DNA of 64,000 nucleotides from Chitinophagaceae bacterium. Its GTDB lineage: Bacteria; Bacteroidota; Bacteroidia; Chitinophagales; Chitinophagaceae. Positions within the stretch are counted from its first letter, which is position 1, and every line of letters begins with the position of its first letter. This document shows positions 43,683-52,011 of the stretch, one piece after another. The notes under the pieces were generated by a model. That model did not search any database. It was given only the letters and a program-made list of their open reading frames with translations, and had not been told where the DNA came from. The translations under genes were made by a program, and so were the position numbers. The stretch is taken from contig JADJDJ010000002.1 in assembly GCA_016702745.1 (NCBI GenBank), positions 1,054,001 through 1,118,000 on the forward strand, given 5' to 3'.

Positions 43683-43806
43683 GCCCCCATCCCCTAAAGG
43701 GGAGAAAAAGAGCCCCGTCCCTGCTCCGTCCCCTGAAGGGGAGAAGAACGCCAGTTACCCCCCTTTAGGGGATGGGGGCCCTGTCACCCCTTTAGGGGAT
43801 GGGGGC
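43683..43806. repeat. Cluster of four CCCCTnnAGGGG palindromic repeats
   Basis: Copies lie at 43683-43704 (CCCCCATCCCCTAAAGGGGAG) and about 43728-43744 (GTCCCCTGAAGGGGAG) in one orientation, and at 43758-43779 and 43787-43806 (CCCCTTTAGGGGATGGGGGC) in the other. They fill the 153-bp gap between argF and the DUF559-argB gene; the last copy overlaps the argF stop. No other gene is present. Confidence 0.9.
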
Positions 43807-44749
43807 TTAGTATCTCCGCCAACACCGCTTGCGCAGCCCATACTCTGTTGGAGGCTTCCAGTGTGACGATGCTATTTGGACCGTCCAGGATTTCATCACT
43901 CAATTCCACATTCCTGCGTACGGGCAGGCAGTGCATCACTTTGGCCTGGTTGGTGAGTTCCAGTTTTTTATTGGTCAGCATCCATTTCGGATCGCTCTCG
44001 TAAATTTTTCCGTAGTCGTTATAGGTACTCCAGTTCTTCACGTATACAAAATCAGCATCTTTCAATGCTTCATTTTGGTTATGGGTGATCTGTGCGCCCT
44101 GGGTGAATTCAGGATTCAGTTCATAATCCTCCGGGTGGGTGATCACAAAATCAGCCTTTCCCCAGGCATTGATCCATTGGGAAAAACTATTGGCCACACA
44201 TTGGGGCAAAGGTTTTACATGGGGCGCCCAGCTCAGTACGATCTTGGGTCTTCTTTGCTCTTTGAAAGTTTCCGTAATGGTAATGATATCGGTTAAACTT
44301 TGCAAAGGGTGCAGGGTGGAACTCTCCAGACTCACTACCGGGATGCCTGCATATTTGATAAATTGTTTGATGTATAATTCGCTGTAATCATCCTCCCTGT
44401 TTTTTAAAGAAGGGAAAGTGCGGATCGCAAGGATGTCAAAATATTTTCCAAATACCGGGGCTGCATCTTTTACATGCTCCACGGTGGTTCCGCTCATGAT
44501 GGCTTCTTCTTCAAATTCAAGTGCCCAGCCTTCGCTGCCCACATTAAAGACGATGGCTTCCATGCCCAGGTTTTGTGCAGCGATCTGTGTACTGAGACGG
44601 GTACGCATGCTGGGATTCAGGAAGAGACAACCGATGCGTTTGTTCAATCCCAGGGTTTTGTCGCTAAAGGGATTGGCTTTATAAGCCAGTGCTTTTTGCA
44701 CCAGGGCATCGATATCATGTACATCCCGAACGGAAACAAATTGTTTCAT
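43784..44749 (-). CDS. argF: N-acetyl/N-succinyl-ornithine carbamoyltransferase
   Basis: A 321-residue transcarbamylase of the Bacteroidota type (N-succinylornithine in B. fragilis, N-acetylornithine in Xanthomonas). It has F-L-N-P-S-M-R-T-R-L-S for carbamoyl phosphate, W-A-P-H-V-K-P-L-P-Q and H-C-L-P-V-R-R-N. The start at 44749 gives M-K-Q-F-V-S-V; upstream in-frame residues belong to argD's end. The last residues, S-P-H-P-L-K-G-stop, are encoded by a CCCCTTTAGGGG repeat, so the natural C-terminus has been replaced. Which acyl group is used cannot be read safely from sequence by eye. Confidence 0.92.
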   Translation of the reverse strand: MKQFVSVRDVHDIDALVQKALAYKANPFSDKTLGLNKRIGCLFLNPSMRTRLSTQIAAQNLGMEAIVFNVGSEGWALEFEEEAIMSGTTVEHVKDAAPVFGKYFDILAIRTFPSLKNREDDYSELYIKQFIKYAGIPVVSLESSTLHPLQSLTDIITITETFKEQRRPKIVLSWAPHVKPLPQCVANSFSQWINAWGKADFVITHPEDYELNPEFTQGAQITHNQNEALKDADFVYVKNWSTYNDYGKIYESDPKWMLTNKKLELTNQAKVMHCLPVRRNVELSDEILDGPNSIVTLEASNRVWAAQAVLAEILSPHPLKG

Positions 44750-44750
44750 A

Positions 44751-45905
44751 TTAGTTGACAGTTGCAGAAACCAGGTTGCTGATTTCTTCTTTGATGGAAT
44801 CAATGAATTGCTCGGCGTCTTTTCTCTTCAGGGCCAGGGAAGGAAGCAAACGAATCACATTTGGTTTTGCTTCTCCGGTAAATATCTTCTGGTTCCAGAG
44901 CAGGTTTTTCTTCAGGTCTTTCAGTTCTGCAGGTACATCAAAACCGATCATGAGACCGCGGCCCCGGATATTTTTTAACTGGGGAATGGCCGAGAGTTCA
45001 TCACGGAGGTATTTGCCTACCATCACGGCATTACCCATCAGTTTTTCCTGTTCAATGATTTCAAGCACGGCCAGGGCTGCTGCGCAGGCCAGGTGGTTAC
45101 CGCCAAATGTGGTGCCCAGCTGAAAATGTTTGGGTTTGATATGGGGAGCGATGATAAGCCCTGCCACCGGAAAACCATTGCCCATACCCTTGGCCATGGT
45201 ATAGATATCGGCATTCACACCGGCGAAATCATGACTGAAGAATTTACCACTCCTGCCATAACCACATTGTACGCTGTCGGCGATATAAACTGCTCCGTGC
45301 TTATCGCAAAGGGAGCGGATCAAACGCAGGAAACTGTCATCTGCTACATTGATGCCACCAACGCCCTGGATACCTTCGATGATGACGGCAGCGATGCTGT
45401 CTCCGTCAGATGCAAAACATTCCGCCAGTGCATCTTCATCATTGAAAGGGAGAAAGATGACATTATCTGTTTCATTCACCGGAGCAGTATAAGCAGGATT
45501 GTCTGTTACTGCCACGGCCAGGGAGGTCCGACCATGAAATGATTTATTGAAGGCAATAATTTTTTTCCTACCTGTATGGAAGGAAGCCATTTTCAGTGCA
45601 TTCTCATTGGCTTCAGCACCGCTGTTACATAAAAAAAGCTGGTAATCGGTTTTACCGGAGATCCTGCCCAGTTGTTCGGCCAGTTGCACCTGCAGGGGTA
45701 TTCGAATAGAGTTTGAATAGAAAGCAATTTTTTCCAGCTGGTCTTCGATACGTTGAACCCAATGCGGGTGGGTATGTCCGATGCTGATCACCGCATGACC
45801 ACCATACAAATCAAGATACTGATCGCCCTGATCGTCCCATACATAGGAACCCTTGGCTTTCACAATGGTCACATCATTAATCGGATAAACATCAAATAAA
45901 TTCAT
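44751..45905 (-). CDS. argD: N-acyl-ornithine aminotransferase
   Basis: A 384-residue class III PLP aminotransferase, with G-A-E-A-N-E-N-A-L-K, the S-F-H-G-R-T motif, and the lysine region T-M-A-K-G-M-G-N-G-F-P. It transfers an amino group from glutamate to N-acyl-glutamate semialdehyde. It sits one base before argF and 36 bp after argC. Confidence 0.95.
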   Translation of the reverse strand: MNLFDVYPINDVTIVKAKGSYVWDDQGDQYLDLYGGHAVISIGHTHPHWVQRIEDQLEKIAFYSNSIRIPLQVQLAEQLGRISGKTDYQLFLCNSGAEANENALKMASFHTGRKKIIAFNKSFHGRTSLAVAVTDNPAYTAPVNETDNVIFLPFNDEDALAECFASDGDSIAAVIIEGIQGVGGINVADDSFLRLIRSLCDKHGAVYIADSVQCGYGRSGKFFSHDFAGVNADIYTMAKGMGNGFPVAGLIIAPHIKPKHFQLGTTFGGNHLACAAALAVLEIIEQEKLMGNAVMVGKYLRDELSAIPQLKNIRGRGLMIGFDVPAELKDLKKNLLWNQKIFTGEAKPNVIRLLPSLALKRKDAEQFIDSIKEEISNLVSATVN

Positions 45906-45941
45906 AGCAGTCTCCTCTGTTCCTTACAGGTATTTGTAGAA

Positions 45942-46916
45942 TTAAAAATAATTGGCTTTTAGTTTTAGTCCGGTGCTTTCCTCCAGTCCGAATAACAGGT
46001 TCATATTTTGTACCGCTTGTCCGCTGGCTCCTTTCAGCAGGTTATCAATGGCGGAGTGAACCACCAGTTTGGTTCCGGCTTTTTCAAGCTGTATCACTGC
46101 CTTATTGGTATTGACCACCTGTTTCATAAAGATCGGTTCACGGCTGATCGTTGTAAAAGGATGACCTTCGTAAAATGCTTCGAATAATTGATTCATTTCA
46201 GCCAGGCTTTCATCACAATGAAGGGTAGAGCTGATAAAGATGCCCCTGGTGAAATCCCCTCTCCAGGGAACAAAGCTCAGGTCGATCGGATTGTTATTTT
46301 GTAACTGTAACAATGATTCCCCGATTTCTCCCAGGTGCTGGTGGGTGAGTGTTTTATACGCCTGGATATTATTGGCCCTCCAGCTAAAATGAGAAGTGGC
46401 GGAGAGGGATTGACCTGCCCCGGTGGATCCGGTGATCCCGGTTGTATAAACATCTTTGAGTAATCCGGCATTCGCCAATGGTAATAACCCCAATTGAATG
46501 GCTGTGGCAAAGCAACCGGGGTTGGCAATGTTTTTAGCTGTCTTGATGGCTTCCCTGTTCAGTTCCGGAAGTCCGTATACAAAATGGCGGTTTCCTTCAT
46601 TAGCATTTGCTTTCAGCCGGAAGTCATTGGCCAGGTCGATGATTTTTATGTTATCACTGATGGTATTGGCTGCAAGAAATTTTTTGGATTCTCCATGGCC
46701 GAGACAGAGAAAGAGTACGTCAATTTCATTGGAGAGTTCGCCGGTGAAATGCAAAGATGTTTCTCCAATCAGGTCCTGGTGTACCGTATAAACGGGCTGC
46801 CCGGCATTGCTCCGGCTATGGATAAATGCAATGTTGACACCGGGGTGATTGATCAATAACCTGATCAGTTCACCGCCAGTGTAGCCTGCGCCGCCAATTA
46901 TACCTGCGTTTATCAT
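45942..46916 (-). CDS. argC: N-acyl-gamma-glutamyl-phosphate reductase
   Basis: A 324-residue reductase with the NADP-binding G-G-A-G-Y-T-G-G-E-L-I-R at the N-terminus, the catalytic Cys in N-I-A-N-P-G-C-F-A-T-A, and the S-G-A-G-Q-S-type loop. It makes N-acyl-glutamate semialdehyde. A 225-bp gap with dispersed repeats separates it from argG. Confidence 0.95.
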   Translation of the reverse strand: MINAGIIGGAGYTGGELIRLLINHPGVNIAFIHSRSNAGQPVYTVHQDLIGETSLHFTGELSNEIDVLFLCLGHGESKKFLAANTISDNIKIIDLANDFRLKANANEGNRHFVYGLPELNREAIKTAKNIANPGCFATAIQLGLLPLANAGLLKDVYTTGITGSTGAGQSLSATSHFSWRANNIQAYKTLTHQHLGEIGESLLQLQNNNPIDLSFVPWRGDFTRGIFISSTLHCDESLAEMNQLFEAFYEGHPFTTISREPIFMKQVVNTNKAVIQLEKAGTKLVVHSAIDNLLKGASGQAVQNMNLLFGLEESTGLKLKANYF

Positions 46917-46940
46917 TTCAATTTGTCATTAGTTTTTTAA

Positions 46941-47083
46941 AGTCTGGAGTCAAGAGTCTAGAGTCGTGAGTCAAAACCCAATCCCTATTCTCTCAATGCC
47001 TTTCAAATAAATAACAAGAGCAGTAAAAAAGATACAAGAAACCTGCCTACCGGCAGGCAGGCAAGATCCAAATAAATTAAAAG
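46941..47083. repeat. Dispersed repeats between argC and argG
   Basis: Two elements fill this gap. 46941-46973 is a run of GAGTC-type words (AGTCTGGAGTCAAGAGTCTA and on), also seen at 51,303-51,350 and 55,674-55,709. 47025-47083 begins AAAAAAGATACAAGAAAC, like the sequence at 22,404, but is interrupted by the palindrome CCTGCCTACCGGCAGGCAGG (47042-47061) before resuming as AAGATCCAAATAAATTAAAA. Confidence 0.75.
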
Positions 47084-47141
47084 GTTCAAATTAAAAACCG
47101 CTGCTCCAGGTGAACGGAGTTTTCAATTTTCAACTTTCAAT

Positions 47142-48335
47142 TCATTGTCCATCATTCACTGATTTCCATATCGACACCTGATTCCCAAATATCTTACTAA
47201 ACCCTCTCACATCATCTCCTGTAAATCCAGTATTCATTTCTCCGTATTTACCAAACTTGCTGTTCATTAAATCGAATGGACTTTCGATACCGGCCACCTG
47301 GAAACGATAAGGCATCAGTTGGATGAATACTTTGCCGCTTACATTTTGCTGACTGTTTTGCAGGAAGACTTCAATATCGCGCATCACGGGATCGAGGATC
47401 TGTCCTTCGTGCATCCAGTTGCCATAGAACTGTGCCAGTGTATCCTTCCATTGTAATTGCCACTTGGTGAGCACATGTTTCTCCAGGGCATGGTGGGCTT
47501 TGAGGATCAGCATGGGTGCGGCGGCTTCGAAACCCACACGTCCCTTGATGCCAATAATCGTATCACCTACATGGATATCACGGCCGATGCCATAAGGACC
47601 GGCAATGGATTGCAGGTATTGGATGGCTTCAACCGGATGGGCAAATACTTTATCGTTGACTGATTGCAGTTCTCCTTTTTCAAAGCCCAGACTTATTTCT
47701 TCGGTTCCGCTTTTAGTTACCTGGGTGGGCCAGGCTTCTTCGGGCAGGAGTCCTTTGGAAGAGAGGGTTTCTTTTCCCCCAACACTGGTACCCCAGAGTC
47801 CTTTATTGATGGAGTACATGGCTTTATCGAAATTCATATTCACGCCCTTCTCTTTCAGATAACTGATCTCTGCTTCGCGGCTGAGTTTGAGATCACGGAT
47901 CGGGGTGATGATTTCGGTTCCGGGGATCATGATATGAAAGATTATATCAAAACGAACCTGATCATTGCCGGCACCGGTGCTGCCATGGGCCACCGCATCG
48001 GCATTTAGTTTCTGGGCATGTTCAGCAATATGCAGGGCCTGGCTCAGTCTTTCTGCAGAAACAGAAAGCGGGTAAGTATTATTCTTGAGACAGTTTCCGA
48101 AGATCAGGTATTTGATGATGCGGTCATAGTAACCTTTCACCGCATCTACCGTGGTATGTGTCTTTACACCCAGGTTCAATGCATGGGCTTCAATTTTCTG
48201 TAATTCATCTGCTGTGAAACCACCGGTGTTTACAATCACACTGTGTACTTCATAGCCTTTGTCTTCGCTGAGGTATTTTACACAGAATGTGGTGTCTAAT
48301 CCTCCGCTAAAACCTAATACGACCTTCTTTGACAT
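47142..48335 (-). CDS. argG: Argininosuccinate synthase
   Basis: A 397-residue ATP-dependent ligase, with the PP-loop L-G-F-S-G-G-L-D-T-T at the N-terminus, then H-G-S-T-G-A-G-N-D-Q-V-R-F and P-I-R-D. It joins citrulline to aspartate. It is the second gene of the arginine operon, 14 bp after the GNAT gene. Confidence 0.96.
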   Translation of the reverse strand: MSKKVVLGFSGGLDTTFCVKYLSEDKGYEVHSVIVNTGGFTADELQKIEAHALNLGVKTHTTVDAVKGYYDRIIKYLIFGNCLKNNTYPLSVSAERLSQALHIAEHAQKLNADAVAHGSTGAGNDQVRFDIIFHIMIPGTEIITPIRDLKLSREAEISYLKEKGVNMNFDKAMYSINKGLWGTSVGGKETLSSKGLLPEEAWPTQVTKSGTEEISLGFEKGELQSVNDKVFAHPVEAIQYLQSIAGPYGIGRDIHVGDTIIGIKGRVGFEAAAPMLILKAHHALEKHVLTKWQLQWKDTLAQFYGNWMHEGQILDPVMRDIEVFLQNSQQNVSGKVFIQLMPYRFQVAGIESPFDLMNSKFGKYGEMNTGFTGDDVRGFSKIFGNQVSIWKSVNDGQ

Positions 48336-48349
48336 CTTGGGTGATACTT

Positions 48350-49063
48350 TTATATATGGAAAAAATAATGCAGCAGGGATTTGGGTTTAGCTGCTCCGCC
48401 ATTTCCTTCTTTATCTTTTCGCAGGAAGGGCTTCAGCAGTTTCCATTGTTTGAATTTGAGCAGTCTTTCAAACCCGCGTTTATTTTCTTCAAAATACTTT
48501 TTGGTTTCTTCTGGCTCATAATGATCTTTTGGATCATAGAGCATGGCGGTACACATGCAGTTCTTCCGATCCTTACCCATCAGGATATCGTAGTTCACAC
48601 AACTTTTACAGCCGGCCCAGAAGGCTTCATCCTGGGTGAGTTCTGAATAGGTGACAGGTTCGTACCCGAGTTCACTGTTGATTTTCATCACGGCCAGTCC
48701 GGTAGTAAGTCCAAAAAGTTTGGCTTCAGGATATTTTTGGCGGGAGAGGTCGAAGATTCTTTTCTTGATCGCTTTGGCCACTCCACTTTTCCGGTAAGCA
48801 GGTGCTACGATGAGTCCGCTGTTAGCCACGTACTCGCCATGGCTCCAGGTTTCGATATAACAAAACCCGACCCATTCGTTTTGATCGGTGATGGCAATCA
48901 CGGCCTTGCCTTCATCAATTTTCTGTTCAATATAATCCGGAGAACGTTTGGCAATGCCGGTACCACGTGCAGCGGCGGAAGCGGCCATTTCATCCGTAAT
49001 GGTTTTGGAATAAACCTTATCAGAAACGGTCGCGACCCTGATAATAATATTTTGATTGTCCAC
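48350..49063 (-). CDS. GNAT acyltransferase, probable N-acylglutamate synthase
   Basis: A 237-residue GNAT protein. It has an acyl-CoA loop (V-A-P-A-Y-R-K-S-G-V-A-K-A-I) near residue 90 and a cysteine-containing tail (C-K-S-C-V-N-Y, then K-N-C-M-C-T-A-M-L-Y) absent from ordinary GNATs. It heads the arginine operon, and no other gene here could do the first step (acylation of glutamate). It is not similar to E. coli ArgA by eye. The role as an ArgA equivalent is therefore inferred from position. The Cys cluster might bind a metal or sense redox state. Confidence 0.75.
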   Translation of the reverse strand: MDNQNIIIRVATVSDKVYSKTITDEMAASAAARGTGIAKRSPDYIEQKIDEGKAVIAITDQNEWVGFCYIETWSHGEYVANSGLIVAPAYRKSGVAKAIKKRIFDLSRQKYPEAKLFGLTTGLAVMKINSELGYEPVTYSELTQDEAFWAGCKSCVNYDILMGKDRKNCMCTAMLYDPKDHYEPEETKKYFEENKRGFERLLKFKQWKLLKPFLRKDKEGNGGAAKPKSLLHYFFHI

Positions 49064-49373
49064 TTTAGAAATAAATTAAACGAGATGGTTCACCAGTCCT
49101 GATAGCATTATTCCGGGTTTTTCTTCACTGACAGGGACCATGGTGAGGGGTTCGTCCTGTCAGAATACAGGGCGGCGTCGGGGGCGGGAGAAAGTAAACA
49201 CATCAAACCCAACAGAGTACACTCCGCTGGTGATTGGCGCATGAAACGCGAATTGTTTGGTATGTGTCAGAATATTAGTCATGTTATTGTTTACAAACTA
49301 GTTGTAAATTGGGATCAAAAGTATAATATAATTTTTATTATTAGTACAATTTTTTGTTATAAACCCCCTCTGT
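49064..49373. other. Intergenic region with palindrome, divergent promoters
   Basis: A 310-bp gap between the divergent arginine operon and the next gene. It holds TTTACAA (49290-49296) and TTGTAAA (49302-49308), a perfect inverted repeat around a five-base spacer, 66 bp before the rightward gene and 227 bp from the leftward operon. Otherwise AT-rich with no gene. The palindrome is a candidate operator. Confidence 0.55.
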
Positions 49374-49823
49374 ATGGAAGCCTCCGGTTCAACCGAAAAT
49401 TTTGCTCCGCTCGACCAGCCAAAGTCATTGGAAGCAAAGCGCCCATCGAAGTTTAAGCGATTCAGGAATAAGTTCCTGCTGGTGGTCTTTGTCCTGTTGA
49501 TTGCGCTGGTATACTGGAAGTATTTTTTCACCTACAGCGAGGGGAACCGGACCGGTTTGTTACAGAAATTCTCCTATAAGGGCACCATTTTTAAAACTTA
49601 CGAAGGTGAGTTAATTCTCAGCAGTATCCGTTCCCAGAATAATGTGGCGCTGGCCTCTGAAAAATTCTTTTTCTCAGTGCGGGATCAATCAACGGCCCGT
49701 AAACTGGAGAATCTCCAGGGCCACTTCATCACGGTACATTATAAAATGAAAAATGGCACATTGCCCTGGTGGGGCGACAGCCGTTACCAGGTTGACAGTG
49801 TTAAGTTAGAGGCCCAGCCGTAG
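49374..49823 (+). CDS. Small single-pass membrane protein, conserved in Bacteroidota
   Basis: A 149-residue protein with a basic N-terminal cytoplasmic stretch, one membrane helix (about 33-50, L-L-V-V-F-V-L-L-I-A-L-V-Y-W) and an extracytoplasmic domain with T-Y-S-E-G-N-R-T-G-L-L-Q-K-F-S-Y-K-G and K-T-Y-E-G-E-L. I recall this type as a conserved Bacteroidota protein often mislabelled as a 6-phosphogluconate dehydrogenase, which it cannot be at this length. Function unknown. Its end overlaps the convergent methylase gene by 23 bp. Confidence 0.75.
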   Translation: MEASGSTENFAPLDQPKSLEAKRPSKFKRFRNKFLLVVFVLLIALVYWKYFFTYSEGNRTGLLQKFSYKGTIFKTYEGELILSSIRSQNNVALASEKFFFSVRDQSTARKLENLQGHFITVHYKMKNGTLPWWGDSRYQVDSVKLEAQP

Positions 49824-50526
49824 CGTTGAGGCAAAAGATCACGGGCTGTTTGTGTAGTTCCGGCTTATTTTTTTTCCAGTATTCGATCGTATGGGTTTGA
49901 ACGGACTCGTTCTTCCCCGTCATGTTGGCCGCAATACAAAGTCTGCTTTGGGGTTTGCAGTGTTGCAGCAGGGCATCCAACAGCTGGATATTCCGGTAAG
50001 GGGTTTCAATAAAAACCTGGGTGCAGTTTTTTCTTGCCGAATCGGCTTCCAGATCACGAATGGTTTTGGCCCTGGCTTGCGTATCAACCGGTAAGTATCC
50101 GACAAATTGAAATTGTTGTCCGTTCATGCCACTGGCCATGAGTGCGAGGAGGATGGAACTGGGACCGACCAATGGTTTCACTGTGGCGCCCATGTCCTGG
50201 GCAATGGCCACCAGTGCCTGTCCGGGGTCAGCAATACCAGGACAACCGGCTTCGCTCACAATACCGATCGTCAATCCTTCTTTTATTTTTTGCCGGAATG
50301 CGGCCGTGGTATCCGGTCCAATAGTAAACCACTGGTAGTTGTCAATCACGATCTCTTCTCCCGGCTTTCTTGTTTTCCAGATTTGTTTAAAATAACGGCG
50401 GGTGGTTCTTTCATTCTCGGTAAAAAAAATCTGGCATTCTTTAATTGCTGTTAAAATATAATCGGGGATGGCATCGGTGCCATCTTCCGACAACAAAGAA
50501 GGTATGAGGTAAATTGTGGCCGGCAT
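49801..50526 (-). CDS. RsmI-like SAM-dependent methyltransferase
   Basis: A 241-residue tetrapyrrole-methylase-fold enzyme of the RsmI group (16S rRNA C1402 2'-O-methyltransferase), with V-S-E-A-G-C-P-G-I-A-D-P-G, V-G-P-S-S-I-L-L-A-L-M-A-S-G and F-I-E-T-P-Y-R-N. It is shorter than E. coli RsmI, lacking the C-terminal part, as is common for a second Bacteroidota paralogue. A true rRNA target is therefore not certain. Start and stop share one base with the EI24 gene upstream. Confidence 0.88.
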   Translation of the reverse strand: MPATIYLIPSLLSEDGTDAIPDYILTAIKECQIFFTENERTTRRYFKQIWKTRKPGEEIVIDNYQWFTIGPDTTAAFRQKIKEGLTIGIVSEAGCPGIADPGQALVAIAQDMGATVKPLVGPSSILLALMASGMNGQQFQFVGYLPVDTQARAKTIRDLEADSARKNCTQVFIETPYRNIQLLDALLQHCKPQSRLCIAANMTGKNESVQTHTIEYWKKNKPELHKQPVIFCLNATAGPLT

Positions 50527-51302
50527 CAGCTGTTCTTCATTTTATGAACACTGAGGGTGGCAGCGATCACGGCATAGGCAGGTGCCAGGATCACGAGAAT
50601 ATGCATCGCATAAAACAAAAATCCATTGCCGATGGCCAGTCCTTTATGCCTTCCGGTAAATTGAATACTCTGGGAAGGACTGAAACTGGCTCTGGCAAAA
50701 CTGTAGTCCAGCATGGAGAATCCAAAATAGTAACATTCCATCAGCAGGGCAATCACTGGAGTGATCCAGCCTACAACAGGGATCAGGGAAAGAATGATCA
50801 GGGAGAGCAAGTAAACCGATTGCCAGCCACAATTGCGCAGATCCAGTTTGATACTCCGGATACAATCTTTTTTGATGGAGGACCAGTCGAATGAGTATTC
50901 TTTTCCTTCCAGTGTGGCTTCCGTTTTTTCACTGAGGTAGGCAAAAAGCGGGGAGCCGATGATCAGGATGATGTATTTGAAAAAAGAAAAATAAGATAAG
51001 ACCAGCACCAGCCGCAGCATCACACCGGTCATCACCAGCAGAAAGCTCAGCCATTCGCTTCTTTCTTTTTGTAACCAGTCTTCAATGCGCAATTGCCGGC
51101 TGATCCAGGAAACCACGGTATCGGAGGACTGCCAGAAGAAAAACATACCGGCAATAAATAGAATACTGTAAATAATCCCGGGGATGATGGTCCACCGGAA
51201 CAGGCGATGTTTGTTGATAAAATGCCGGGCATCTTCCCAGCCCTGCATGGCAATGACGATTTCTTTAAGCAAAGCCTTAATTTGTAAGGTGAAGATAGTC
51301 AT
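50526..51302 (-). CDS. EI24 / CysZ-like membrane protein
   Basis: A 258-residue membrane protein with four to five hydrophobic segments and the family centre I-I-L-I-I-G-S-P-L-F-A-Y-L-S-E-K-T-E. EI24 members include CysZ, a sulfate channel, but the distant eukaryotic name gives no function here. It is translationally coupled to the methylase gene downstream. Confidence 0.82.
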   Translation of the reverse strand: MTIFTLQIKALLKEIVIAMQGWEDARHFINKHRLFRWTIIPGIIYSILFIAGMFFFWQSSDTVVSWISRQLRIEDWLQKERSEWLSFLLVMTGVMLRLVLVLSYFSFFKYIILIIGSPLFAYLSEKTEATLEGKEYSFDWSSIKKDCIRSIKLDLRNCGWQSVYLLSLIILSLIPVVGWITPVIALLMECYYFGFSMLDYSFARASFSPSQSIQFTGRHKGLAIGNGFLFYAMHILVILAPAYAVIAATLSVHKMKNS

Positions 51303-51350
51303 TAGTCTTGAGTCGATAGTCTTTAGTCAGTCGGCAGTCAACAGTCGACA
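51303..51350. repeat. GAGTC-type dispersed repeat
   Basis: A run of AGTC words (TAGTCTTGAGTCGATAGTCT and on) fills the short gap between the divergent EI24 and glycosylase genes. The same kind of run occurs at 46,941 and 55,674. Confidence 0.6.
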
Positions 51351-51376
51351 GCCTTGTAAATAATTTGAGTTTGTAT

Positions 51377-51982
51377 ATGGAGAAATTACCATTGTCATTT
51401 TACCAGCGAAAAAACATACTGCTAATTGCGAAAGAACTGCTGGGAAAAATACTGGTGACCCGATGGGAAGGGTTGGAAACTTCCGGGAGGATTGTGGAAC
51501 TGGAAGCTTATCGTGGAGTGAGTGACCGGGCATCACATGCTTATGGCGGCAGGCAAACAGCCCGCAATGAAATCATGTATGCGGCAGGAGGGGTGGCCTA
51601 TATCTATTTATGTTATGGGCTGCATCATCTGGTGAATGTGGTGACCCATGAAGCCGGAACTCCCCATGCGATACTGATCCGGGGTATTGCGCCACTGGAA
51701 GGAATGCAGATCATGCAGCAAAGAGCCAAACGAAAAAAAACAGATCCTGCCATTACCCGAGGACCGGGCAAACTGGCGCTGGCCATGGGACTCCATACCG
51801 GATTGAATGGTTGGTCCCTGCAAAGCAATGATTTTTTTATAGCGGATGACGGGTTTCAGTATCCCAAAGAATGGCAGGCAAGCTCACCCCGTATCGGGGT
51901 GGATTATGCAGGGGATGATGCCCTGTTGCCTTACCGTTTTTATATCCGTGGCAATGCCTTTGTGAGCGGAAAACCCAAATAG
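51377..51982 (+). CDS. mpg: DNA-3-methyladenine glycosylase (AAG/MPG family)
   Basis: A 201-residue monofunctional glycosylase, with E-A-Y-R-G-V-S-D-R-A-S-H-A (catalytic Glu), N-E-I-M-Y-A-A-G-G-V-A-Y-I-Y-L-C-Y-G and T-R-G-P-G-K-L-A. The ATG at 51377 is preferred over an in-frame TTG four codons upstream. It removes alkylated purines from DNA. Confidence 0.95.
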   Translation: MEKLPLSFYQRKNILLIAKELLGKILVTRWEGLETSGRIVELEAYRGVSDRASHAYGGRQTARNEIMYAAGGVAYIYLCYGLHHLVNVVTHEAGTPHAILIRGIAPLEGMQIMQQRAKRKKTDPAITRGPGKLALAMGLHTGLNGWSLQSNDFFIADDGFQYPKEWQASSPRIGVDYAGDDALLPYRFYIRGNAFVSGKPK

Positions 51983-52011
51983 GTTGTACATTTCAACATT
52001 AAATTCATCCC

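Noticed and set aside
49298..49531. 77-residue minus-strand frame over the start of the membrane protein gene
   Set aside because: Antisense to a conserved gene and its palindrome; no family pattern.
49374..49823. 6-phosphogluconate dehydrogenase
   Set aside because: A name sometimes attached to this family; at 149 residues with one membrane helix and no nucleotide-binding motif it cannot be that enzyme.
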